From positions 2,480,001-2,544,000 of the forward strand of contig NZ_SRLC01000001.1 of the NCBI RefSeq assembly GCF_004765605.1: a stretch of DNA of 64,000 bases, in the 5' to 3' direction. The first letter of the stretch is position 1. Each line of letters starts with the position of its first letter. Position numbers and translations under genes: made by a program. Positions 24,858 to 32,137 of the stretch are shown here, piece by piece. The DNA comes from Hymenobacter aquaticus (GTDB lineage: Bacteria; Bacteroidota; Bacteroidia; Cytophagales; Hymenobacteraceae). The notes below the pieces were generated by a model. It did not search any database, had not been told where the DNA came from, and worked only from the letters and a program-made list of their open reading frames with translations.

Positions 24858-26189
24858 ATGCTTGAGCGTGTCCGTCAGTTTATTACAGAGCAGGAGCTTT
24901 TCGACCCCGCCACCGCCTACATTCTGGTAGCCGTCAGCGGCGGCATGGACTCGGTGGTGCTGGCCGACGTGCTGCACCGCCTGGAAATCAAGTTTGCCAT
25001 TGCCCACTGCCACTTCGGCCTGCGCGGCGAAGAAGCCGACGCCGACGAGGAATTTGTGCGCAAGCTGGCTAAAAAGTACGACGTGCCCTACTTCGCCGAG
25101 TTCTTCCAGACCAAGGAGTTTGCCGCCCAGGAAGGAATTTCGACCCAGATGGCGGCCCGCACCCTGCGCTACGCCTGGTTTGAGCGGATCCGTGAGACCC
25201 AGCAGTTCGACTACGTGGCCACGGCCCACCACCAGCGCGACGCGGCCGAAACCATGCTGCTTAACCTGACCCACGGCACCGGCCTGGCGGGTTTGCACGG
25301 CATCCGGGCCAAAAATGGCCGCATCGTCCGGCCCCTGCTGGGCATGGGAAAGGAGGATCTGTACGACTACCTGGTGGAAAACCGGCTGATTTGGCGCGAG
25401 GATGCCTCCAACGACAGCACCCTCTACCAGCGCAACCGCCTGCGCCACGACGTGCTGCCCGTGCTGCGCGCCATCAACCCCAACCTCGATCAGACCCTGC
25501 AGATTACGGCCGAGCGGGTGGGCGGAGCCGAGGAAATCCTGCGCCGCTACGTGGAAGAAACCCAGGCCGCCACGCGCCGCGACGAAGCCGACGTGACCTA
25601 CCTCAACATCCCGACCTTGCAGCGCACGGCCGCCACCACCCTGGTGCTGCACGAGCTGCTCAAGCCCTTCGGCTTCTCCTACCTGGTCGTGAAAGACATC
25701 GTGGCGGCCTTCGGGGCTGAGTCGGGCCGCCGGTTCGAGTCGCCGACGCACCTGCTGGTGAAAGACCGGGAGCAGCTGGTCATCAAGCCCCGTAGCCTGA
25801 CCAAGTTCGGCACCTACCAGCTACAGGCCGGCCAGACTGAGCTGAAAGCTGAGGGCCTGAACCTGCGGGCCGAGCTGAGCGAAGCGGCGGGCCTGGGCGA
25901 GATTCCGCGCAGCAAACAGGTGGCCGCGCTGGATGCCGACAAGCTGAGCTTTCCGCTCACGGTGCGGCGCTGGCAGGAAGGCGACTGGTTTATGCCCATC
26001 GGCATGAAGGGCAAAAAGCTGCTGTCCGACTTCCTGATCGACCAGAAAGTGCCGCTCAACCTCAAGGACGACGTGCGCGTGCTCGTCACGGCCGACCAGA
26101 AGATTGCCTGGGTTATCGGCTTCCGGCCCGACGAGCGGTTTAAGCTCACGGAGGAAACCCAGCGCGTGCTGACCCTGCGGCGCATGTAA
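24858..26189 (+). CDS. tilS: tRNA(Ile)-lysidine synthetase TilS
   Basis: A 443-residue enzyme that lysinylates C34 of tRNA-Ile2 so that it reads AUA. The PP-loop SGGMDSVVLADVL near residue 29 and the HCHFGLRGEEADADEEFVRKLAKKYDVPY block are typical. The ATP region ATAHHQRDAAETMLLNLTHGTGLAGLHGI is near 125-153, and the C-terminal domain is present (VRRWQEGDWFMPIGMKGKKLLSDFLIDQKVPL). It is divergent to ostA. Length is standard for the phylum. Confidence 0.95.
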   Translation: MLERVRQFITEQELFDPATAYILVAVSGGMDSVVLADVLHRLEIKFAIAHCHFGLRGEEADADEEFVRKLAKKYDVPYFAEFFQTKEFAAQEGISTQMAARTLRYAWFERIRETQQFDYVATAHHQRDAAETMLLNLTHGTGLAGLHGIRAKNGRIVRPLLGMGKEDLYDYLVENRLIWREDASNDSTLYQRNRLRHDVLPVLRAINPNLDQTLQITAERVGGAEEILRRYVEETQAATRRDEADVTYLNIPTLQRTAATTLVLHELLKPFGFSYLVVKDIVAAFGAESGRRFESPTHLLVKDREQLVIKPRSLTKFGTYQLQAGQTELKAEGLNLRAELSEAAGLGEIPRSKQVAALDADKLSFPLTVRRWQEGDWFMPIGMKGKKLLSDFLIDQKVPLNLKDDVRVLVTADQKIAWVIGFRPDERFKLTEETQRVLTLRRM

Positions 26190-26290
26190 CGGCCTTCCGG
26201 CAACGTTGCCGTAACTTGTTCTAGGCCGCTCCGGCTTTTCGCTTACTTTTACGGCCGCGAACTAAATTCTCAACACCCAACCCATTACCG

Positions 26291-27232
26291 ATGAAAGTTA
26301 CCGTAGTTGGAGCTGGCAACGTAGGCGCTACTTGCGCCGACGTTTTGGCCACCCGCGAAATCGCCAACGAAGTTGTTCTGGTTGATATTAAGGAAGGCTT
26401 CGCCGAAGGCAAAGCCCTGGATATCTGGCAAAAGGCCCCCATTATCGGTTACGACACCCGCACCGTTGGCGTAACGAACGACTACAGCCGCACCGCTGAC
26501 TCGGACGTGGTGGTCATCACCTCGGGCCTGCCCCGCAAGCCCGGCATGACCCGCGACGACCTGATTTCGACCAACGCCGGCATCGTGAAATCGGTAACGG
26601 AGCAGGTGGTGAAATACTCGCCCAACGCTATTATCATCATCGTGTCGAACCCCCTCGACGTGATGACCTACCAGGCCCACCTCACCTCGGGCCTGCCCCG
26701 CGAGAAGGTGTTCGGCATGGCCGGCATCCTCGACACGGCCCGTTACCGTGCCTTCCTGGCCGAGGCCCTCAACGTTAGCCCCAAAGACATCCAGGCGGTG
26801 CTGATGGGTGGCCACGGCGACACGATGGTGCCCCTGCCCCGCTACACCACCGTGGGCGGCATTCCCGTAACCGAGCTGATCGGCAAGGAAGAACTCGACG
26901 CCATCGTGCAGCGCACCGCCGTGGGTGGTGGCGAGCTGGTGAAGCTGATGGGCACTTCGGCCTGGTATGCGCCCGGCGCCGCCGCGGCTCAGATGGTAGA
27001 AGCCATCCTGCGCGACCAGCGCCGCGTGTTCCCCGTCTGCATCAAGCTGGAAGGTGAGTACGGCATCGACGGCGTGTACTTGGGCGCTCCGGTTATCCTG
27101 GGCAAAAACGGCATCGAGAAAGTTATTGAGCTTCAGCTCAACGACGAGGAAAAAGCCCTGCTCGAAACCTCGCGTGGCCACGTGAAAGAAGTAATGGACG
27201 CGCTGGACAACATGAGCAAGGCTACCGCCTAA
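26291..27232 (+). CDS. mdh: Malate dehydrogenase
   Basis: A 313-residue NAD-dependent enzyme of the lactate-like (tetrameric) malate dehydrogenase group. VTVVGAGNVGATCADVLATREIANEVVLVDI is the NAD site, with the Asp of VLVDI selecting NAD. The active site has ITSGLPRKPGMTRDDL (substrate Arg pair), NPLDVMTY, and VLMGGHGDTMVPL (catalytic His-Asp). It closes the TCA cycle. A terminator follows within 30 bases of the stop, so it is monocistronic. Confidence 0.97.
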   Translation: MKVTVVGAGNVGATCADVLATREIANEVVLVDIKEGFAEGKALDIWQKAPIIGYDTRTVGVTNDYSRTADSDVVVITSGLPRKPGMTRDDLISTNAGIVKSVTEQVVKYSPNAIIIIVSNPLDVMTYQAHLTSGLPREKVFGMAGILDTARYRAFLAEALNVSPKDIQAVLMGGHGDTMVPLPRYTTVGGIPVTELIGKEELDAIVQRTAVGGGELVKLMGTSAWYAPGAAAAQMVEAILRDQRRVFPVCIKLEGEYGIDGVYLGAPVILGKNGIEKVIELQLNDEEKALLETSRGHVKEVMDALDNMSKATA

Positions 27233-27259
27233 CTCTGCCTGACCTCGCGCTTACCATAG

Positions 27260-27299
27260 AAGCGGCCGTTCTGCCAAGGCAGGGCGGCCGCTTTTTTTA
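27260..27299 (+). terminator. mdh terminator
   Basis: AAGCGGCC and GGCCGCTT stem with inner CTGCC/GGCAG part, followed by eight T residues. Confidence 0.9.
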
Positions 27300-27332
27300 T
27301 CTTCGCTCCCGTCCACTCCTGCCCTCGCCGCC

Positions 27333-28031
27333 ATGACTGCCGCTACGCTCGAAAAAACCCTGCACACTCTCTCCGACCCCGCCCGGGCCATACTGCTGCA
27401 ACGCTTTTTCAAGACCGGCCCGGGCGAATACGGCGCCGGGGACCAGTTTCTGGGCCTGACCCTGCCCCAGCAGCGCGAAGTAGCCCGCCAGTTTCGGGAG
27501 CTGCCTTTGGCCGAGGCCGAGCAGCTGCTGGCCAGCCCCTGGCACGAGGTGCGCCAAACGGCGCTGATTATCTGGACGCTGCAGTTTCAGAAAGCCGGGC
27601 CGGCCGGGCGGCAGGCCATTCACGCGGCCTACCTGCGCAGCCGGGCGCGCGTCAACAACTGGGACCTGGTGGATATCACCTGTCCGCTGCTCATCGGCAC
27701 CTACCTGCTCGATAAGGACCGTACGCTGCTCTACGAGTTAGCCGCTGAAAACCACCTTTGGAGCCAGCGCATGAGCATTGTCTCGACCTTGGCTCTGATT
27801 CGCAAGGGGCAGTTTCAGGATACGTTCGGCGTGGCTGAATTACTCCTCTCCCACCCCCACGACCTGATTCACAAAGCCACGGGCTGGATGCTGCGCGAAG
27901 TGGGCAAGCGCAACGAGCCGGCCCTGGAAGAGTTCCTGACCGACCACCACGGCCAGCTGCCGCGCACGGCCCTGCGCTACGCCATTGAGAAATTCACCCC
28001 GGCGCAGCGCCAGCACTACATGCGGAAATAG
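27333..28031 (+). CDS. AlkD-like DNA alkylation repair protein
   Basis: A 232-residue all-helical HEAT-like protein (PGEYGAGDQFLGLTLPQQREVARQFRELPLAEAEQLLASPWHEVRQTALIIWTL). The motif LRSRARVNNWDLVDITCPLLIG carries the DNA-binding WDLVD region and the catalytic-type Asp of the AlkD family, glycosylases that remove alkylated bases without base flipping. It resembles the common Bacteroidota DNA alkylation repair protein. It stands between mdh and a hairpin-family element. Confidence 0.9.
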   Translation: MTAATLEKTLHTLSDPARAILLQRFFKTGPGEYGAGDQFLGLTLPQQREVARQFRELPLAEAEQLLASPWHEVRQTALIIWTLQFQKAGPAGRQAIHAAYLRSRARVNNWDLVDITCPLLIGTYLLDKDRTLLYELAAENHLWSQRMSIVSTLALIRKGQFQDTFGVAELLLSHPHDLIHKATGWMLREVGKRNEPALEEFLTDHHGQLPRTALRYAIEKFTPAQRQHYMRK

Positions 28032-28044
28032 CACCGGTTTGAAC

Positions 28045-28168
28045 AGTCAACTAACAGAACGTCATTCCGAACGCAGTGAGGAATCTCGCGTGCTGAGGTT
28101 GAATTACTAACTCAACTAAACACGCGAGATTCCTCGCGGGGCTCGGAATGACGTTCTGTTGGTTGACT
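28045..28168. repeat. Hairpin-family element (type C) with long arms
   Basis: Inverted arms of about 47 bases (28045-28092, 28121-28168), with a word part (AGTCAACTAACAG, one mismatch between arms) outside a hairpin part. Each arm folds locally as ATTCC/GGAAT, GA/GA and either AC..GT or GC..GC. Confidence 0.9.
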
Positions 28169-28181
28169 GATTTCTCGGATG

Positions 28182-29072
28182 CTACTTCTGGCTGGCTTTA
28201 AACAGCTTCTGCTTTTCCTCCTTCGACAGGCTTTCGTAGCCGGAGCGGGAAATCTTGTCCAGAATCAGGTCTATTTCCTCCTGCTCGGGGCGGGCCAGGG
28301 TGCTTTTCTTGGCGGCCGGGGCCTCGGCTGCGCGGCTGCGGTGCGTCACGCTCATGCGCGGCCTGCCCGACACGATATTGGCCACGAAGTCGCCGACGGC
28401 CTGCACGGGGCGGCCCAGGTCGCGGCCGGCCTGTAGCTGCTTGATGAAGATGAAGCCCAGCAGCGCCCCGCCGATGTGGGCCAGCTCGCCGCCCGGGTTG
28501 CCCCCGTTGATGCCGGCAATAGAAACCAACACCACCACGGCCGCTATGTATTTGATTTTCACCGGCCCGACCAGAATCAGGTTGAAGGTGTAGTCGGGCA
28601 GCAGGGTGGCGGCGGCCACGATAATGGCCGTAACGGCGGCCGAGGCACCCACGATGGGAATGCCCAGCCGAACCTGAAACACGGGCAGCAGGTTGAAGCT
28701 CAGCAGGAAAAAGACGGCCCCGACCAGCGCGCCGAGAATGTAGAGGCTCACCAGCTTGCGGTTGCCCAGGTATTCCCGGATCAGCATGCCAAACCAGTAG
28801 AGGTTCAGCATGTTGAAGATAATGTGCAGGAAGCCTTCGTGGGTGAAGGCGTAGGTCAGGATGGTCCAGGGGTGGCGCAGCAGGCTGGGCAAATCGGAGG
28901 GCATGGCCAGCTGGCGCATCACCACGTCGTAGGCGCCGCTGGCTCCGCCGATGTAGAGAATGGCTTTCAGCACGATCAGGACGGCAAACACCAGCACGTT
29001 GAGCAGCAGCAACTGGTTCAACGCGTTGTCGCGCCGACTGAAGGCCGTGCGGATATCATTGACAATACTCAT
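28182..29072 (-). CDS. Rhomboid-family intramembrane serine protease, first of two
   Basis: A 296-residue protein with six or seven membrane helices. The catalytic Ser lies in PIVGASAAVTAIIVAA (GxSx pattern with Ala in place of the last Gly). The catalytic His is in GGELAHIGGALLGFIFIKQL. A cytoplasmic C-terminal tail with an EQEEIDLILDKISRSGYESLSKEEKQKLF segment follows. Rhomboids cleave membrane helices of regulatory proteins. It lies 15 bases downstream of the second rhomboid gene and in the same operon as mutL. Confidence 0.9.
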   Translation of the reverse strand: MSIVNDIRTAFSRRDNALNQLLLLNVLVFAVLIVLKAILYIGGASGAYDVVMRQLAMPSDLPSLLRHPWTILTYAFTHEGFLHIIFNMLNLYWFGMLIREYLGNRKLVSLYILGALVGAVFFLLSFNLLPVFQVRLGIPIVGASAAVTAIIVAAATLLPDYTFNLILVGPVKIKYIAAVVVLVSIAGINGGNPGGELAHIGGALLGFIFIKQLQAGRDLGRPVQAVGDFVANIVSGRPRMSVTHRSRAAEAPAAKKSTLARPEQEEIDLILDKISRSGYESLSKEEKQKLFKASQK

Positions 29073-29087
29073 GGTTGAGCGGAGAGG

Positions 29088-29873
29088 CTAGTAGAAACGG
29101 GAGCGGCCCCGCTCCCAGAATTTTAACACAATAAACCCAATCAACAATCCGCCCAAGTGGGCAAAGTGCGCCACATTGTCGCCCGGCACCCGGTGCACGC
29201 CGCTGTAGAGCTCATACAGCGCGTAGAGGCCCACAAAGTACTTGGCCTTAATGGGAAAGGGAAAGAAGAGCAGCATGAGCTCCGTGTTCGGAAACAAGTA
29301 GGCAAAGGCGAACAGCAACCCAAACAAAGCCCCGGAAGCCCCCAGCATCGGCGAGTTCAGGCCGGCGGCAAACACTTCCCGCATCGAAGTCAGCGCGCCC
29401 TGAATCAGCTGCTGGTCGTCGGGAGTTCGGTGCAGCTGCTGCACCACGGGCTTAAAGGCGTCTTTGTAGTTGGGCAGGTTCTGATCCACGAAATCCTGCA
29501 GGTTCACGTCCGTGGGGTTTTGCTGGAACGCCTCGATTCCCTGCCGCATCTGGTTCAGCTCGTAATAGCGCACCCCGGAGTAGAGCACTCCCGCCCCGAT
29601 GCCGCAGATCATCCAGAAGGTCAGAAACCGGTTGCCGCCCCAGCGCTGCTCCAGCAGCGGCCCGAAGGAAATCAAACCGAACATGTTGGAAAACAAGTGA
29701 CCCAGGCCGCCATGCATAAACATGTAGGTCACGAACTGCCAGGGCTGGAAGAACTCGGAGGTAACCGGAAACAGGGCCAGCATATTCATCTGGTGCGGCA
29801 GCTGCGTCTGGAGCAGGTACACGCCGATGTTGATGAAAAGCAGGACGCGTACCGTCGGGGTAAGATTGAACAT
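29088..29873 (-). CDS. Rhomboid-family intramembrane serine protease, second of two
   Basis: A 261-residue membrane protein. Family motifs include HEGGLGHLFSNMFGL-type loop (FMHGGLGHLFSNMFGLISFG), catalytic GASGALFGLLFAFAYLFPN near residue 180 and VAHFAHLGGLLIGFIVLKFW near 238. Its active site is more classical (GxSG) than that of the neighbour. A non-family insert with FQQNPTDVNLQDFVDQNLPNY lies between helices 3 and 4. Both rhomboids following mutL is the usual arrangement in this phylum as I recall it. Confidence 0.92.
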   Translation of the reverse strand: MFNLTPTVRVLLFINIGVYLLQTQLPHQMNMLALFPVTSEFFQPWQFVTYMFMHGGLGHLFSNMFGLISFGPLLEQRWGGNRFLTFWMICGIGAGVLYSGVRYYELNQMRQGIEAFQQNPTDVNLQDFVDQNLPNYKDAFKPVVQQLHRTPDDQQLIQGALTSMREVFAAGLNSPMLGASGALFGLLFAFAYLFPNTELMLLFFPFPIKAKYFVGLYALYELYSGVHRVPGDNVAHFAHLGGLLIGFIVLKFWERGRSRFY

Positions 29874-29894
29874 GCCGGGGGGGTCGGGGCGAAA

Positions 29895-31853
29895 TCAGGG
29901 TTTACGGAAAAGGTCCTGGAGCTGGCTAAGCTCCATCAGCACCAGGGTCCGGCGGCCGTCGGGGGTGTAGCTGGGCACCGAGCAGGCAAAGAGCCGGTCG
30001 ACCAGGGCCGTCATTTCCAGATCCGATAACCGCGCATTGTCGCTGTTGGTTGCCAGGCGGCGGGCCAGGGCCCGCACCAGCTGCTCGCGCCGGTCGAGGC
30101 GCACGGGCCCGGCGTGGGTCCGAAACTGCTCAATGAGCCCTTCCAGCAGCTCCCGCTCGTCGCGGTTGGCCACGTCGGCCGGAATGCCTTCCACGGCAAT
30201 GGTGTTGGGCCCAAACTCCTGGAAGCGGAAGCCCAAATCGTGCAAGGGGGCCGACACCTCGCGCAGAATGGCGAAATCCTGGGGCGTGAAGGTGACGGTG
30301 CGCGGAAACAGCAGCGTCTGGGAGCTGCCGCTCTGCCTCTCCAGGGCCTGGGCGTACTGCTCGTAAAGGATTCGTTCCCGGGCCGCCACCTGGTCAATCA
30401 GCATCATACCCGACTTCACCGGCACCACCAGGTACTGCTGGTTGATCTGCACGACGCGGTTGCCGGGGCCGGTGGTTTGCTCGGGTAAGGGCAGTTCGGG
30501 CGCCGCCTCCCGGGCCGGCACGGGGTTCGAAACGACCAGCGGATTAGTCGCCTTTTCGAATTTCTCGACCGTTTCGGGCGCTTCCGCCTCCGGCAGATCT
30601 GGCACGATGGTTTGGCCCAGCGACTTGTAGAAAGCCTCCAGCTCGCGCTTGGCCTGCTCGGTGGGGCGCGGGGGCAGCACACGTTCCGAGCCGCCACCGC
30701 TCTTGCTGCCTTCCTTCGGGGCCGGGGCCGCCGCCCGGGCCGCCGCCGAGGCCAGGGCATCGGGCCGGTAGTCGTCGCCGAATGGGTTGGCGTTGGGCGA
30801 CGCCCGCAGCGGCTGAATGGGCGCGAAGTTCACGTCGCCCTCGAAGTCCAGGGACGGGGCCATGTTGTGCAGGCCCAGGCTTTGCTTCACGGCGGCCCGC
30901 ACAATGGCGTACACGGTTTTCTCGTCCTCGAACTTGATTTCCGTCTTGGTGGGGTGCACGTTGATGTCGATGGCCTTGGGGTCGAGCTCCAGAAACAGCA
31001 CGTAGAAGGGGTGCGTGTCTTTGGGCAGCAGGCCTTCGTAGGCGGCCAGCACGGCGTGGTTGAGGTAGGCCGAGCGGATAAAGCGGTTGTTGACGAAGAA
31101 AAACTGGTCGCCCCGGCTTTTCTTGGCCGACTCGGGCTTGCCGATGTAGCCTTTCACCGAAATAAAGGGCGTCACTTCCTCGCACTGGGCTAGCTGCTCC
31201 TTGTAGCCGTTGCCGAGCAGGGCCACGATGCGCTGGCTGAGGCGGCCAGCCGGCAGGTTGAAGACTTCCAGATCGTTCTGGTAGAGCGAAAAGGCAATCT
31301 GGGGATTCGATAGGGCCACGTGCTGGAACTCATCCAGGATGTGACGCATCTCCACCGCGTTGGTTTTCAAGAAATTGCGCCGGGCCGGCACGTTGTAGAA
31401 CAGGTTCTTGACGCTGATGCTGGTGCCGTCGGGGCAGGCCACGGGCTGCTGGCTCATCACCTGCGAGCCTTCGATGAGCAAGAGTGTGCCCGTGTCCTGG
31501 TCGCGCTGCTTGGTGCGCAACTCCACCTGGGCCACGGCCGCAATGGAGGCCAGGGCTTCCCCGCGGAAGCCCAGGGTCCGGATTTTAAACAAATCTTCGG
31601 TGGTGCGAATCTTACTGGTGGCGTGCCGCTCCAGGCTCATGCGCGCATCCGTAGGGCTCATGCCCGCGCCGTTGTCGACGACCTGCACGAGCTGCTTGCC
31701 GGCTTCTTTCACAATAAGCTGCACCTGGGTAGCCTTGGCGTCGACGGCGTTTTCGAGTAGCTCTTTCACTACCGACGCCGGACGCTGGACCACCTCCCCT
31801 GCCGCAATCTGGTTGGCAAGGTATTCGGGGAGCAACTGAATTACATCCGCCAT
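29895..31853 (-). CDS. mutL: DNA mismatch repair protein MutL
   Basis: A 652-residue protein from ATG 31853 (MADVIQLLPEYLANQIAAGEVVQRPASVVKELLENAVDA; an upstream extension to 32084 is rejected). GHKL ATPase motifs are present: ENAVDA, DNGAGM, HATSKI, TLGFRGEALASIAAVA, GTSISVKNLFYNVPARRNFL. The C-terminal dimer domain has LIDQVAARERILYEQY, where most relatives have DQHxAHxR. This altered endonuclease motif is noted in the findings. The two rhomboid genes follow on the same strand within 22 and 15 bases. A promoter at 32082-32112 would give a leader of about 220 bases. Confidence 0.95.
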   Translation of the reverse strand: MADVIQLLPEYLANQIAAGEVVQRPASVVKELLENAVDAKATQVQLIVKEAGKQLVQVVDNGAGMSPTDARMSLERHATSKIRTTEDLFKIRTLGFRGEALASIAAVAQVELRTKQRDQDTGTLLLIEGSQVMSQQPVACPDGTSISVKNLFYNVPARRNFLKTNAVEMRHILDEFQHVALSNPQIAFSLYQNDLEVFNLPAGRLSQRIVALLGNGYKEQLAQCEEVTPFISVKGYIGKPESAKKSRGDQFFFVNNRFIRSAYLNHAVLAAYEGLLPKDTHPFYVLFLELDPKAIDINVHPTKTEIKFEDEKTVYAIVRAAVKQSLGLHNMAPSLDFEGDVNFAPIQPLRASPNANPFGDDYRPDALASAAARAAAPAPKEGSKSGGGSERVLPPRPTEQAKRELEAFYKSLGQTIVPDLPEAEAPETVEKFEKATNPLVVSNPVPAREAAPELPLPEQTTGPGNRVVQINQQYLVVPVKSGMMLIDQVAARERILYEQYAQALERQSGSSQTLLFPRTVTFTPQDFAILREVSAPLHDLGFRFQEFGPNTIAVEGIPADVANRDERELLEGLIEQFRTHAGPVRLDRREQLVRALARRLATNSDNARLSDLEMTALVDRLFACSVPSYTPDGRRTLVLMELSQLQDLFRKP

Positions 31854-31945
31854 CGACCGGGAACTGAAGGTGATACTGAACTGGTTAGCAACGCTACTTA
31901 CGGAAGCCGCGGGTCGAAAAACGTCCGACCTCGGGATTTTCTCCG

Positions 31946-31953
31946 TAAGTTTG
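31946..31953 (+). promoter_or_regulatory. -7 box facing the GH3 gene
   Basis: TAAGTTTG matches TAnnTTTG and points rightward toward the GH3 fusion gene (ATG 32138). A second match, AACTTTTG, is at 31959-31966 inside the inverted repeat. Confidence 0.4.
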
Positions 31954-31959
31954 CGGCCA

Positions 31960-32088
31960 ACTTTTGTGTGCGCCGCGCCATACGGTTCTCCGTTTTGGCG
32001 CGTTAGAAGAAAGGAAAACAGGGAGCAGAAAGCCACGCGTGGCGGCCAAATCCCTGGCACGGTTTTCCTTTCGGAAGAACACAAAAGT
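31960..32088. repeat. Nested inverted repeat between mutL and GH3 genes
   Basis: Outer arms ACTTTTGTGT (31960-31969) and its complement (32079-32088). Inner arms GAAAGGAAAAC (32009-32019) and GTTTTCCTTTC (32062-32072). A CCACGCGTGG palindrome lies at the centre. Either gene's transcript would carry this region in its leader. Confidence 0.8.
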
Positions 32089-32112
32089 AGGGCTATTTCC
32101 GCTCAGATTCAA
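32082..32112 (-). promoter_or_regulatory. mutL promoter, Bacteroidota type
   Basis: Minus strand: TTG (32112-32110), 20-base spacer, TACTTTTG (32089-32082). Both boxes and the spacing fit the phylum consensus. Transcription would pass through the nested inverted repeat before reaching mutL. Confidence 0.6.
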
Positions 32113-32137
32113 CTTTACGACGCTACCACGGGAGTCA

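Noticed and set aside
31854..32084. N-terminal extension of MutL to 32084
   Set aside because: The family N-terminus starts at MADVIQLLPEYLANQIAAGEVV (31853), and the extension runs through the promoter and inverted repeat.
31964..32137. N-terminal extension of the GH3 fusion to 31964
   Set aside because: It covers the inverted repeat and would hide the signal peptide that starts at 32138.
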